47,969 nucleotides of DNA from Paracoccaceae bacterium (GCA_013214575.1 JABSSD010000038.1:1-47969), one strand, 5' to 3'; positions 1 to 9,087 are shown, numbered from the stretch's first letter. Made by a program: numbers and translations. Notes: generated from the sequence alone by a model not told the origin.

Positions 1-235
1 CCTCTTTCACGGCGCGGTGGCAGCCGATCCTGGCAGCGCCCGACTTCGAGAGCTCCTTGAACGCCACAAGGCCGAAGTGGCCACTGGCGCCGCTAAGGTC
101 ACCGGTCTTGTCGGGCGTGAGATCGAAATTTTAGTTATCCTGGAAGGTCTCACTCAAGCTTGGGCGCTGCATCGAGACGCCGCCGTGGAAAGCGCGAAAC
201 TGTTGGGACGTGGCCTGCGGAAACTTGAAATTTAG
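1..235 (+). CDS. 3' end of a cut-off gene, possibly a TetR-type regulator C-terminus
   Basis: The reading frame is open from base 2 to a TAG at 233-235 and continues past the left edge of the window, so the 72-residue version starting at GTG 17 is probably only the tail of a longer protein. The visible part is an alanine- and leucine-rich helical segment with no catalytic motif. Its look (LRELLERHKAEV early, then ILEGLTQAW) resembles the ligand-binding C-terminus of TetR-family regulators, but this is an impression only. The upstream sequence would settle it. Confidence 0.4.
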   Translation, partial: LFHGAVAADPGSARLRELLERHKAEVATGAAKVTGLVGREIEILVILEGLTQAWALHRDAAVESAKLLGRGLRKLEI

Positions 236-757
236 TCCGACAGGACGCCGAAAATCGCAAGCATTGGACACAGGCCTTTGCACTGCCGCCAATTGTCGTT
301 TCAGGGCCAAGGAAGACATTGGAACAATATCGTGCAAAGCTGAAATGCACCTGAGGCAATATATTGCTACCATGGTACGCCAGAGAGCGCGCAGGATGCA
401 GGGCAAGCGCGGCTTAGCCAACAGCGCCCGTGGTCCATTTTGGCGCCCCCTTTCCAAAAACATTACCAGCGCTGTATCTCCCGGACAGTTGCCGAGCACC
501 TGTTGTTGGATCAGGCCAGGATTGCCGCTGGCCAAGCCCCTACTGATCCAGCCGAATTCGTTCGCAATCTTAGCACAGTACTGGACGGCGCGCTGTCGCG
601 TCACCTTGGCCTGCGCAGAAATGAAGACTGTTGGCCATTCCCGGTCTGACCGCCGGGATTGCTTGCAAAACGGGATGGTTTGGACGCAGAGTGCTTCCCG
701 ACTAACAGTGGCCGAATTCTTGGTTTCGGTCACAGACAAGACCATTGAGGTATAAGC
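236..757. other. Stretch without a convincing gene; possible regulator remnant
   Basis: Several overlapping open frames exist on both strands (up to about 200 codons on the minus strand) but none shows a known motif or a good ribosome binding site. In the same frame as the preceding gene, after an in-frame stop, positions about 440-649 encode a helical segment (key run EHLLLDQARIAAGQAPTDPA) that resembles a TetR C-terminal domain. The stretch may therefore hold a decayed regulator. GAGG at 747-750 is the likely ribosome binding site of the next gene. Confidence 0.3.
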
Positions 758-1828
758 TTGGACATCGTCATCATAGGTGCGGGCCTCTCCGGGCTAACAG
801 CCGCAGTAACACTTCAGAATGCGGGCGCTTGCGTTCAGGTTGTCGAAGCGGATGCGCAAATCGGAGGCCGCATTCGCGCTTTGCGGCAACCGGTGACCAA
901 CCGAGTACTTGCCGATCTTGGGCCAACCTGGGTTTGGCCAAAGCATCAACCCGTTGTCGCTCGATGGCTCGAAATACTTGGCTTGAAAACCTTCGAGCAG
1001 TTTAACCAAGGTGACGCTGTTATCTTGGGATATGGACCGACCCCGCAACGCCAGCCTCTGCCCGGACAAGATGGAATAGCACGTATCGTCGGTGGGCCGA
1101 CCGCGCTGATTGACACGCTCGCCAGGCGAGTTGGTGATGCCAATATCCGGACGTCCACTCCGGTCACCGGAATTTCTGAAGACGGGCCAAAGCACCTGTC
1201 CGTTCACATTGGTTCAGGTGAGATCATCACGGCGCAGAAGGTGATTGTTTCAGTTCCACTTCGAGTTGCGGCCACGACTATGCTCTTGCCTTGGGCGCCA
1301 AAGGCCTTGCTCGACGCCATGCGCGGGACACCAACTTGGATGAGCACCCACGCCAAGGCCGTTGCTCTTTACGAACGGCCCTTTTGGCGAGATGCGGGGC
1401 TGTCTGGTCGGGTTGCTAGCCGTATTGGCCCACTTGTCGAGGTCCATGATCATTCAGGCGTCGATGGCACCCCTGCGGCGCTTTTTGGATTTGTGGGGTG
1501 GCCGCCGCAACAACGGCGAAATGACCCAGAGGGACTGAGGCAAGCAATTCTGGATCAGCTTTTGGAATGCTTTGGAAAAGCTGCGGCCTCACCTCTTGAG
1601 CTGGTCGTTCAAGATTGGGCGCTGAACCTTCGGACTGTGACCAACTTGGATCTCTCTCGAGATGCTGATCATCCCGATGTCGGTGCATCCCTTCTTAGAC
1701 AGGCGCATCTCGACGGCCGTGTCCAATTTGCTGTATCCGAAGCTTCCGATCTAAGCCCCGGTCTCATTGAAGGCGCGCTTGCGATGGGCGAGAGGGCGGC
1801 TTTGGAGGTGCTGGGAACAAGCCTGTAA
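758..1828 (+). CDS. FAD-dependent flavin amine-oxidase-like oxidoreductase
   Basis: A 356-residue protein of the monoamine oxidase/phytoene desaturase fold. The N-terminal dinucleotide motif is clear: IIGAGLSG at residues 5-12, E30 to bind the ribose, and GGR at 36-38. The C-terminus has the second FAD-binding segment (SPGLIEGALAMGERAA). It starts at a TTG preceded by GAGG seven bases upstream. Family members oxidise amines or use FAD for other hydride transfers; the substrate cannot be read from the sequence. It is shorter than typical amine oxidases (about 430-500 residues), mostly through a reduced substrate domain. It probably acts in the cytoplasm, with no signal peptide. The next gene lies about 200 bp downstream and is likely a separate unit. 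Confidence 0.85.
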   Translation: MDIVIIGAGLSGLTAAVTLQNAGACVQVVEADAQIGGRIRALRQPVTNRVLADLGPTWVWPKHQPVVARWLEILGLKTFEQFNQGDAVILGYGPTPQRQPLPGQDGIARIVGGPTALIDTLARRVGDANIRTSTPVTGISEDGPKHLSVHIGSGEIITAQKVIVSVPLRVAATTMLLPWAPKALLDAMRGTPTWMSTHAKAVALYERPFWRDAGLSGRVASRIGPLVEVHDHSGVDGTPAALFGFVGWPPQQRRNDPEGLRQAILDQLLECFGKAAASPLELVVQDWALNLRTVTNLDLSRDADHPDVGASLLRQAHLDGRVQFAVSEASDLSPGLIEGALAMGERAALEVLGTSL

Positions 1829-2031
1829 CTCTGCAATTGGGCGAAAAATAGCCTGTGTCAATCGGCATTGGATATTGCCCCCCTGGCTATTTCCAGCGGG
1901 GAATTGCCCGCGGGGAATTGATTGTGCCAAAGCGCTCGCCAAGCAATTGTTGTTGGGCGTAGTTCAGCAAACTGATGAGATTTAGGGAGGCGACGGATGC
2001 CGCAATATAACCACGGAGAGGCTAATTCCTC

Positions 2032-2829
2032 TTGCTAATTGCACAGATCAGCGACCCCCACATTGTGGAACCGGGCCGGAAAGCATGCGATGTCGCGCCG
2101 ACCAGTGAGAGATTGGCGCAGCTTGTGAGCTGCCTCAACAAACTTGATCCGCTGCCCGACGTGGTTTTGATCACTGGCGACATTACCCATGACGGCACCG
2201 CCGCACAGGCCGCACAGGCCAAGCACCTACTGGAACCACTGAAAATGCCCTATCATGTGGTGCCCGGAAACCATGACGACAGAACAACGCTGGCCAAGGT
2301 GTTTTCGGGGCCAACCTGCCCAGCGCAAGACGAAGAATTCTTGCACTATGTGATCGAAGACCACGACATCCGCCTCATCGGCCTGGACAGCACCAAACCG
2401 GGCGCTCCAGGCGGCGAGATCTGCCAAAGGCGCGCCGCCTGGCTTGAAGCACGGCTGAACGAGGCAGCGGAGCGGCCCACAGTCTTGTTCATCCATCATC
2501 CACCGGTGAAATTCGGAGTGCAGGAGACCGATGTGGACGGTTTCCAAGGGGCTGACCTGTTGGGAGAGCTTGTAGAACGGTTTGCCAACATCGAGCGTAT
2601 TCTCTGCGGGCACATCCATTTGACCGCCCATAGCCTATGGCGTGGAACGGTTGTCAGCACCGCCCCTTCTGCGGGCGGTATGCGGCTGGCGCTGGATCTC
2701 ACGCTCAAGAAATCGTCCGGTTTCCACCTCACCAACCCGGAATTCCAGCTCCACCACCGGACGACTGATGGTGGGCTGGTCACGCACCAGGTTGAAGTGT
2801 TGGAAAATGACAAACTATACTTGTTCTGA
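2032..2829 (+). CDS. CpdA-like calcineurin-type metallophosphoesterase
   Basis: A 265-residue class III phosphodiesterase of the CpdA (3',5'-cyclic AMP phosphodiesterase) type. All metal-binding signatures are present: DPH at residues 8-10, GDITHDG with D50, GNHD with N80 and H81, HHPP at 155-158, and GHIH with H194 and H196. The TTG start is preceded by GGAGAG at about 2015-2020. Members hydrolyse cyclic nucleotides or other phosphodiesters with two bound metal ions. Overall length and the order of motifs match CpdA, but this family also includes enzymes acting on glycerophosphodiesters, so the substrate is inferred. No signal peptide is visible. It stands alone between a flavoprotein gene on the same strand and a convergent cardiolipin synthase gene. 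Confidence 0.82.
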   Translation: MLIAQISDPHIVEPGRKACDVAPTSERLAQLVSCLNKLDPLPDVVLITGDITHDGTAAQAAQAKHLLEPLKMPYHVVPGNHDDRTTLAKVFSGPTCPAQDEEFLHYVIEDHDIRLIGLDSTKPGAPGGEICQRRAAWLEARLNEAAERPTVLFIHHPPVKFGVQETDVDGFQGADLLGELVERFANIERILCGHIHLTAHSLWRGTVVSTAPSAGGMRLALDLTLKKSSGFHLTNPEFQLHHRTTDGGLVTHQVEVLENDKLYLF

Positions 2830-2956
2830 CGACAGCGACGAAACCATGCCAGCTGACACACGACGCGAAACATCTCAGGCCCATTTTGGTGCCGTCCTGA
2901 CAACCATTCCACGCCATCAACAAAGCCCTTTTGCTAGCCCAACGAAATGAACCTGC

Positions 2957-4366
2957 CTATAATACAGGCGCAAACAGGCGGGCTATCGGAGCACCGACAC
3001 GGATACCCCAGGGTTGCTCGTCCAAATTTTTGCCTAGCAGCAAGGCGCGTTCGAAATCGCGTTCCAGCATGCTTGCTGTTGCGGCAGCAGGACGCGGGTC
3101 GAAAAAGGCGGCCATGGCCTCAAAATTCAGCCGGAACGAGCGGTTGTCCAGGTTGGTTGTGCCAATGGCAGCAAAATCATCATCCACCAGCACCACTTTC
3201 TGATGCATAAACCCCGGCTGGTAGCGCCAGACCTGAACTCCGGCTGCCCTGACCTCGTCGAAATAGGCAAAGGCCGCCAGCCAGGGGATTTTGTGATCTA
3301 TAACTTCGGGGACCAGGATGCGCACATCCAGCCCGCGCAAGGCCGCGTGTTTCAGCGCCGTCAGGACGTCGGTATCCGGCACGAAATAAGGGGACGCAAT
3401 CCAAACCCGCCTCGTTGCCGCGCTGATGGCTGAGAAGAAGAACAGAGCCCCGGTTTCCATTTCGTCGCCCGGACCGGTTGGCACGATCATCGCGGTCATG
3501 TCCTCGGGGGCGTGCGGCGCTTCCCAGTTCAGAACATCGATCAGCACCTCAGAGGTGGCCCAGTGCCAGTCTTCGGCAAAGACCAGCTGTAGTTGCGACA
3601 CAACCGGACCCTGAAGTTCGACATGGGTGTCGCGCCAATCGCCGAATTTTGGATTTTTCCCCATGTATTCGTCGCCGACATTAAAACCGCCCGTGAAGCC
3701 GGTCTTTCCGTCGATCACAACCGTCTTGCGGTGGTTGCGCAGGTTGATTTGGAACCGGTTCTTAGGGCCACGGGTCTCTTTGGGATCGACGGCTTGCACG
3801 CCAGCCTCGCGCAAGCGCTGGTGATAGCTGTGCGGCAGTTTGGTGCTGCCCACGGCGTCGAACATAACCCTTACAGTTACACCGCGTTTGGCAGCAGCGA
3901 TCAGGTGCTCCGAGAGGGCTTGTCCCAGATTATCGTCGTGAATGATATAAAACTGCACCAGAACATAGGTCTCAGCCGCATCGATCGCCGCAAAGATAGC
4001 ATCGAATGTCGCGTTGCCATCAACAAGCAACGCCATACTGTTGCCACGCACTGCGGGCAGCTCCGAGATTTTCTCGAAGGCTTCAACAGGAAAACTGGGT
4101 TTGGCAGCGGGTGCGTTGGCGTCTTTGAAGCTCTTCACCCCCTCAATGATGTCTTCGCTGTCGCGTCGGGCCACCAGGTAGTTTTTGAATTTATGATGCC
4201 CCAGAACCAGATACAGCGGCACCCCCGCATAGGGCGCAGCAATCAGGAATATCACCCAACCAACGGCACCTTGCGACGTTCGCGCAGATGAAATTGCGCG
4301 CCAAGAAAACCAGATCGCAATAGCCTCCAGTACGGCGAATATTACCAGGGCAATCTGTGCAGCCAT
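2957..4366 (-). CDS. cls: Cardiolipin synthase (phospholipase D superfamily)
   Basis: A 469-residue membrane enzyme that joins two phosphatidylglycerol molecules into cardiolipin and glycerol. Two N-terminal hydrophobic segments (about residues 2-20 and 35-57) are followed by two phospholipase D domains, each with a complete HKD motif: HRKTVVIDG near residue 212 and HQKVVLVDD near residue 388, followed by the typical GTTNLDNRS. The chosen ATG at 4366 has an AGGAAA site just upstream; the frame opens 12 codons earlier at a GTG with no ribosome binding site. Length matches ClsA-type enzymes. It is divergent from the MscS channel gene, which fits a role in membrane adaptation to osmotic stress (inference). 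Confidence 0.92.
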   Translation of the reverse strand: MAAQIALVIFAVLEAIAIWFSWRAISSARTSQGAVGWVIFLIAAPYAGVPLYLVLGHHKFKNYLVARRDSEDIIEGVKSFKDANAPAAKPSFPVEAFEKISELPAVRGNSMALLVDGNATFDAIFAAIDAAETYVLVQFYIIHDDNLGQALSEHLIAAAKRGVTVRVMFDAVGSTKLPHSYHQRLREAGVQAVDPKETRGPKNRFQINLRNHRKTVVIDGKTGFTGGFNVGDEYMGKNPKFGDWRDTHVELQGPVVSQLQLVFAEDWHWATSEVLIDVLNWEAPHAPEDMTAMIVPTGPGDEMETGALFFFSAISAATRRVWIASPYFVPDTDVLTALKHAALRGLDVRILVPEVIDHKIPWLAAFAYFDEVRAAGVQVWRYQPGFMHQKVVLVDDDFAAIGTTNLDNRSFRLNFEAMAAFFDPRPAAATASMLERDFERALLLGKNLDEQPWGIRVGAPIARLFAPVL

Positions 4367-4522
4367 GGGCTTTCCTCCGTCAATGAGCCTAGAGCTGGTC
4401 ACTAGAATTGCCAGAATTAACTGGATTTTTTTACCGTTGTGACCGAGAATAAATACCTACAGCCCTATATTGTCGGCAATCTGGAAATTGCTGTCTGGCA
4501 CCGACAATGATGCAGAAACAAA

Positions 4523-5668
4523 GTGGTATCTATGGAGCCAGAGCCTTTTTCCTTGCCTGAACCCGCCGCAAGAATTGCGGTGCGATTTGCAAATTGGCTG
4601 GCCTCCATTGATCAGACTAACTTTTTTCTGGCGCTGATTTTGATAGTGTTGATCTGGCTGGCGCGTAATGTAATCGCCCATTGGGTTTTGGGCCTGTCTA
4701 CCCGGCTTTTGAAACAATTGTCTGTGCAGCTGCCCGAGCAGGTCCAAACTGAATTGGCCGCTACGACTGCAATTCTTGTGGTTGTTCTGGCCCTTTATCC
4801 GGTGCTGGACGTGCTCAATCTGCCTGATTTCGCGGATGGTTTGCTCAATAGAATACTGGCGTCGGTGGCCATCATCGCGGTGTTCTCCGGCTGGTACAAT
4901 CTAAGCGGCCCGTTTGTTTCGCTGTTGCGCAACGGCCGGTTCAGGAAAATCCACATGGAAGCCCGATGGATGGAGCGGGTTGCTCAATTTGGCGTTCTTC
5001 TGTTTGCCATCACCTCGTTGTTAAAGGTCTGGCAAGTTGACATTACTGGCGCGCTGACTGGCGTTGGCGTGCTGGGGGCCGGGATTGCGATTGCCACCCA
5101 GGATCTGATCCGCAATCTGATTGCCGGGATGAATAATATGAGCGAAAAGAGGTTTGCCGTTGGCGATGTGATCCAGATCGAAGGCGTCCTGGTTGGAACC
5201 GTTGAGAACATTGATCTCAGATCTACCCTGATCAAGGGATTTGACCAGATACCTCGGTATGTTCCTAATTCGGATCTGTCCAATGCCGTTGTTCTCAATT
5301 TCACCCACCGCACCAATCGTCGCGTATTGCTGAGCATTCCTTTGGTGCTGTCGAGCAGCCCTGCACAGATCACCCAAGTGCGGGATGCGCTGCGCCAGTA
5401 TTTGTCACAAAGCGGTGATTTTGAATTGTCCGATGACGCGCCGCAGCATGTGTATGTCCAGGCGCTTACGGACAGTGCCGTACCGATCATCTTCTATGCC
5501 TGGACCAAGATTCCCGACTATGCCAACTCGCTGCAAGTCAACGAACGGCTGTCGTTGAAAATCCTTGAGATCATAGAACAGGCCGGGACGGCTTTGGCAT
5601 ATCCAACGCAGACTGTTGAACTTGCCAAGGTTTCCGTGCCAGACGTGATCAGCTCTTCAGGTTCTTGA
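4523..5668 (+). CDS. MscS-family mechanosensitive channel
   Basis: A protein of about 380 residues that should open under membrane tension and release solutes on osmotic downshock. There are several N-terminal transmembrane segments, then the pore-lining helix rich in Gly and Ala (run GVGVLGAGIAIATQD), then the MscS beta domain with the characteristic KRFAVGDVIQIEG and the YVPNSDLSN segment, then a soluble alpha/beta C-terminus. Start is GTG 4523 or ATG 4532; neither has a strong ribosome binding site. Its 3' end overlaps the 3' end of the convergent holin-like gene by 20 bp. It is longer at the N-terminus than E. coli MscS, as in YnaI/MscM-like members with extra membrane helices. Confidence 0.9.
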   Translation: MVSMEPEPFSLPEPAARIAVRFANWLASIDQTNFFLALILIVLIWLARNVIAHWVLGLSTRLLKQLSVQLPEQVQTELAATTAILVVVLALYPVLDVLNLPDFADGLLNRILASVAIIAVFSGWYNLSGPFVSLLRNGRFRKIHMEARWMERVAQFGVLLFAITSLLKVWQVDITGALTGVGVLGAGIAIATQDLIRNLIAGMNNMSEKRFAVGDVIQIEGVLVGTVENIDLRSTLIKGFDQIPRYVPNSDLSNAVVLNFTHRTNRRVLLSIPLVLSSSPAQITQVRDALRQYLSQSGDFELSDDAPQHVYVQALTDSAVPIIFYAWTKIPDYANSLQVNERLSLKILEIIEQAGTALAYPTQTVELAKVSVPDVISSSGS

Positions 5669-6110
5669 CCACTGCCTTTGCCACCGCGCCTGCGACACCA
5701 GGCACAATCATACCCAGTGGATCGCTTGCCATGCGTTTTATCCCATCAACCGCCGCCTTGGCCTCTCCAACGGCAACTTGAAACTCTGCTTCAAGATCTT
5801 CCATCGCCAAATCGCGTACTTCGGCCACCGGCGCGGTTTCCGCCTCGAAATTTGCGTTGCCCGCCATCGACGCGAGTATCCCCGCCAGCACCAGATTGAC
5901 AGCCGCCACGATCAGCGCAGCGAGAGGTTTTGGCATCACATCGGTCAGGCCAAGATACCCGGCCATGTTCAGCATAATAATGCCCAAACCTGCCACCAGG
6001 CCTGCCGCTGCCATAAGACCGGTCTGGCGGCGCAAAATAGCCAGATGGCGTTGGGCAATCAGACGTTCCGCACGCATGATAATAGAAATATTTCTCGATA
6101 TTCGGTTCAT
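5649..6110 (-). CDS. Holin-like small membrane protein (phage holin superfamily III type)
   Basis: A 153-residue protein with two adjacent hydrophobic segments (about residues 32-52 and 64-84), a basic N-terminus (RAERLIAQRHLAILRRQ) and a charged C-terminal region ending in a Gly/Val/Ala-rich segment. This layout fits the PF07332-type family often annotated as phage holin but usually found in host membrane-stress operons. It is not evidence for a prophage. TAGGAG lies just upstream of the ATG. It is the last gene of a minus-strand operon after a coiled-coil protein, an AI-2E permease and a DUF883-like protein; the gap to the latter is only 11 bp. Function is unknown. Confidence 0.65.
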   Translation of the reverse strand: MNRISRNISIIMRAERLIAQRHLAILRRQTGLMAAAGLVAGLGIIMLNMAGYLGLTDVMPKPLAALIVAAVNLVLAGILASMAGNANFEAETAPVAEVRDLAMEDLEAEFQVAVGEAKAAVDGIKRMASDPLGMIVPGVAGAVAKAVVKNLKS

Positions 6111-6121
6111 GAATTTGGCTC

Positions 6122-6418
6122 CTATCTCGAACGCCCAATCAAATACCCAAGCGCCAAAGCGCCCAGAGCAAGTAACAGCGGTTTTTTCTGTGGAAAGTCT
6201 TCAAGCCCAGTCAGAAACTCCTGAAGTTGTTCCTCCCAGTCCGGATTATCTGGATCACTGACCGGGTCATCGGAGCTGTGCTGGGAAAGGCCCCCGTCGG
6301 TTGCAACGGCTCCCCTACCAGCCTCGCTGGCTGCGGCTGCGGCTGCGGCTGCCTTCTGTTGCGCGAGCTGCTGCCTCAGCTCGGCAAGTTCGGCTTCTAG
6401 CTGTGCTTTTGTCGCCAA
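6122..6418 (-). CDS. DUF883/ElaB-like membrane-anchored small protein
   Basis: A 98-residue protein starting at a TTG with GGGGAG eight bases upstream; the start lies five bases beyond the stop of the AI-2E permease gene. The N-terminus is a coiled coil (KAQLEAELAELRQQLAQQ) followed by an alanine run, a disordered acidic middle, and a single C-terminal transmembrane segment ending GYLIGRSR. That order and the ending are typical of the DUF883 family (YqjD/ElaB/YgaM), tail-anchored proteins that bind ribosomes in stationary phase in E. coli. Assignment rests on architecture and the terminal motif, so the ribosome-related role is only suggested. An upstream open stretch in the same frame overlaps the permease gene and is not part of this protein. 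Confidence 0.65.
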   Translation of the reverse strand: MATKAQLEAELAELRQQLAQQKAAAAAAAASEAGRGAVATDGGLSQHSSDDPVSDPDNPDWEEQLQEFLTGLEDFPQKKPLLLALGALALGYLIGRSR

Positions 6419-6423
6419 TAGTC

Positions 6424-7581
6424 TTACTCCCCTTGCGCTGGTGCCGGAGCCGATCCGGTCTGGTGCAGCGGCTTTCCCGGCTGGGTGTCTGCATCCTCCG
6501 ATGTGCTTTGCAAAAGCTTGCCGTCGCCAGACATAAGAATGGCCAGGCTTTGCGTTGCTGGAATATGTGACATGACGATCAACGCACAGACGGTGATCGG
6601 GACACTCAGCCAAGCCCCGGTTATCCCCCAAATAGCAGTCCAGAACGTGAGGGCTAAGACGACCATAAGGGGAGACAAGTTAAGCGAGCGGCCGGTCAGA
6701 GACGGCTCAAGTATGTTGCCGATGACAAATTGTACCAACCCGCAACCTGCAACGATGATCAGGAACGGGGTAAAGGTTTCAAACTGGACCAGCGCCACCA
6801 GCGCCGGCAGGGCAACCGCCATAATCGACCCGATGGTCGGAATGAAATTCAGTGCAAAAGCAAGAACGGCCCAGGTCTCCGCAAAGTCGAGCCCGACCGG
6901 GCGCATTATTGCGTAGCTGCCCACCCCGGTCAGGAGGCTGACAGACGTTTTGATACTCATGTAACGTTGCAGGCTTAGGGAAATGCTGCTGAGTACACGC
7001 CGCAGGTTGACCCTAAACCCCTGATCCGGGGAAGCCAGTTCGATCTTTGCCCGCATCGGCCCCCGTTCCAGCATCATGAACGGGATGTACAGCAACACCA
7101 AGAAAAACGCGCTCAGAAAAGTCCCGGCAGAGCTGAGTAGCCCTGAGGCGAAATCGGCAATGTTCAGGTCACTCAGCGCGGATTGTGCGGCGGCATAATT
7201 TGTGTCGCCAACCAGGGTAATAATGCGGCTGGCAATGCTGGCAAACCGCTCTTCGTACCGAGGAAGCGCTGCGGCCACGTCGCCTGCTTGATTGGACAAT
7301 ATCGAAAGAATGCCGAGCAGGCCAAACAACACCAGGGCTATGCCCAGAACATGGGCCAGCCAGCCTGGAACCTGACGACCAGCAATGTCGATCTTGCCAA
7401 TGCGGTCAATGACGGCCGTCAGCAGGACAAACAGCAGCAATGCGACGGAAAGAGGCGCCAGTACATCGGCGGCCAGAACAAGGCCAGCCACTGTTAAAAA
7501 TACCACAACAACAAGGCGATGCCAGAAAGCCAGGCCAAAGGTCATCTTGGCTGAACTGGCTCCGGTGGCGGGTTCATCCAT
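6424..7581 (-). CDS. AI-2E family transporter (first of two)
   Basis: A 385-residue integral membrane protein of the PF01594 family. Paired N-terminal hydrophobic segments are followed by a long soluble loop (ALPRYEERFASIASRIITL) and a cluster of C-terminal helices with the family's conserved run (FALNFIPTIGSIMAVALPAL) and GNILEPSLTGRSLNLSPL. Family members are proposed exporters of small molecules such as AI-2, or sodium/proton antiporters; substrate is not predictable. GGAGAAAG precedes the ATG. It lies 24 bp after the small coiled-coil gene and is followed within 5 bp by the DUF883-like gene, so the four genes form one transcript. Confidence 0.88.
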   Translation of the reverse strand: MDEPATGASSAKMTFGLAFWHRLVVVVFLTVAGLVLAADVLAPLSVALLLFVLLTAVIDRIGKIDIAGRQVPGWLAHVLGIALVLFGLLGILSILSNQAGDVAAALPRYEERFASIASRIITLVGDTNYAAAQSALSDLNIADFASGLLSSAGTFLSAFFLVLLYIPFMMLERGPMRAKIELASPDQGFRVNLRRVLSSISLSLQRYMSIKTSVSLLTGVGSYAIMRPVGLDFAETWAVLAFALNFIPTIGSIMAVALPALVALVQFETFTPFLIIVAGCGLVQFVIGNILEPSLTGRSLNLSPLMVVLALTFWTAIWGITGAWLSVPITVCALIVMSHIPATQSLAILMSGDGKLLQSTSEDADTQPGKPLHQTGSAPAPAQGE

Positions 7582-7605
7582 ATCCGGGGCTTTCTCCGGA
7601 CATGG

Positions 7606-7848
7606 TTAAGCGCCTTTCTTCATGCGGTCATAGGCCGCCTTCATCTTCAGGCCGATTTCCTTGGCCGCTTCGCCCACATCTTCGGCGGTTTGTTCAAATT
7701 GAGAGTGGGACAGGAACTTGTCCCATTCGCCCGTCAACTCTTCCCATTCATCCTCGGCCTCCTTCGAGGCCAGATGCAGCTGCAAACGCAGCTCATCGCG
7801 GCGTTGCTTTAAGTTTGCCAGAATATCAATTAAGTCAGTCATTTGCAT
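7606..7848 (-). CDS. Small acidic coiled-coil protein, first gene of a membrane operon
   Basis: An 80-residue (or 78-residue, if the second ATG is used) highly charged, almost wholly helical protein without signal peptide or cysteine. The pattern of heptads (LKQRRDELRLQLHLASKEAE, then acidic Trp-containing segments) resembles small stress-associated coiled-coil proteins, but no family could be named with confidence. AGAGA lies five bases before the second ATG. It opens the operon that continues with AI-2E permease, DUF883-like protein and holin-like protein, so a cytoplasmic partner role at the membrane is plausible. Confidence 0.6.
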   Translation of the reverse strand: MQMTDLIDILANLKQRRDELRLQLHLASKEAEDEWEELTGEWDKFLSHSQFEQTAEDVGEAAKEIGLKMKAAYDRMKKGA

Positions 7849-8118
7849 CTCTTTTCAAGAATTCTACAATGGTTTTATGCGACCTTTAACTACATAGTGT
7901 AATTTCTCGGGCAATCGATTTATTTCCACATATCAACGATCATTTTGAATTCATTGGCCAGCAAGCTACTGGTCGCTTGCAGCCAGGACATAATTGTTGC
8001 GACAGCCCGACAGCAGTTCTAAGCTGTGGCAAAATGCCCTGTGAACTGGCGCAAATTGGCCCATTTGGGGTGTTCAACCTATCATTAGAAACTGCTGTTT
8101 CGAGGGGCGAGGTTCCGG
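7849..8118. promoter_or_regulatory. Divergent promoter region between two membrane-protein units
   Basis: This 270-bp AT-richer gap separates two divergently transcribed units: the minus-strand operon starting at 7848 and the plus-strand YihY/BrkB gene. Both promoters must lie here. No clear -35/-10 pair, extracytoplasmic sigma motif or operator could be assigned by eye. Confidence 0.4.
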
Positions 8119-8967
8119 GTGATGATGGCGCAGCAAGTAACATTGGCACTCTGGGCCGCTTTGGTCCGGTTCGACAGCCAGTACGGATGGTCCAAAAGCA
8201 GCCATATAGCCATGTCGATGATGCTGGCCTTGTTTCCTTTCACGATCTTTGCGCTGTCCCTGGCGCGAGCCGTGTCGGATGGGGTTTCGACCCAGGACAT
8301 TGTCGAATTTGTCTACGGGACCTGGCCGGACAGCATTGCGGCTCCGATTGTAAATGAGGTGCAGGCGGTTCTGCGCGACAGCAGCCTGAAGACTTTGACA
8401 ATTGGCGGATTGTTGGCGGTGTTTTTTGCCTCCAACGGGGTAGATGCCGTGCGCCAGACCCTGACCGATGCTTACCGCGAGCACGATCCACGGCCACTTT
8501 GGAAATCGCGTGCAGTATGTGTTTTGTTTGTCCTGTGCGGCGCAGCAATCCTGACTTTTGCGGCGGCTTTGGTTTTTGCGGTTCCGGTCTATATTGAGGC
8601 TGTCTATGGACGCTCTGAAATGACTGAAGACGGGGCTCTGTCCTATGAAACCCTGCGCCATGCCGTTTCATTCATTTTGCTGATTTTTTCGGTCATGGCC
8701 TGTCATCTATGGTTGCCGGGCCACAGCCACTCTCTGAAGCAGGTTCTTCCCGGTGTCGTGCTGACCGTGGTTCTCTGGATCACCAGCGGCTGGGTTTTCG
8801 CGCATTATGTTTCGAATTATTCTGCCTACAGTATTACTTATGCAGGTTTGGCAGGGGTGATGACTGCACTGGTATTCCTATACGTTATGGCGGCGATTTT
8901 TGTGATCGGCGCAGAGTTCAATGGTCGGCTTATTGCAGCTCAAGTCGCAGGCACAGAAACTGAATGA
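8119..8967 (+). CDS. YihY/virulence factor BrkB family membrane protein
   Basis: A protein of about 282 residues with roughly six transmembrane segments. The N-terminal amphipathic part contains the family pattern ALFPFTIFALSLA, then a region with ASNGVDAVRQTLTDAY, and C-terminal helices including YAGLAGVMTALVFLYVMA, followed by the conserved IGAEFNGRL near the end. These are hallmarks of PF03631. The family was once called ribonuclease BN by error; its biochemical role is unknown and it is often linked with envelope stress. Start is ambiguous among GTG 8119, ATG 8122 and ATG 8125; GAGG upstream is best spaced for the first. It is a single gene divergent from the AI-2E operon. Confidence 0.87.
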   Translation: MMMAQQVTLALWAALVRFDSQYGWSKSSHIAMSMMLALFPFTIFALSLARAVSDGVSTQDIVEFVYGTWPDSIAAPIVNEVQAVLRDSSLKTLTIGGLLAVFFASNGVDAVRQTLTDAYREHDPRPLWKSRAVCVLFVLCGAAILTFAAALVFAVPVYIEAVYGRSEMTEDGALSYETLRHAVSFILLIFSVMACHLWLPGHSHSLKQVLPGVVLTVVLWITSGWVFAHYVSNYSAYSITYAGLAGVMTALVFLYVMAAIFVIGAEFNGRLIAAQVAGTETE

Positions 8968-9087
8968 TGCAAGGTCCGCGCGTGACTGCGCGACGGTGCT
9001 GCACCCCTTGCTATATTGCGACAGGCCGCCTGCGCCACTAGAGGCTCAGCGCAGGTTAGGCTCGCCATTGGTCTAGGTGTGCCTGGA

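Noticed and set aside
131-745. 204-codon open frame on the minus strand near the window start
   Set aside because: No family motif, no ribosome binding site, odd composition rich in Cys, Arg and Ser; it is antisense to the tail of the first gene and looks like a chance frame.
1885-1925. Short tandem repeat GCGGGGAATTG twice
   Set aside because: Only two copies of 11 bp, no dyad or promoter context; probably chance.
3593-4291. 232-codon plus-strand frame inside the cardiolipin synthase gene
   Set aside because: It is antisense to an enzyme with both HKD motifs intact and has no recognisable domain.
5649-6110. Prophage signal from the holin-like gene
   Set aside because: No other phage genes nearby; this holin-like family is common in chromosomal membrane operons.
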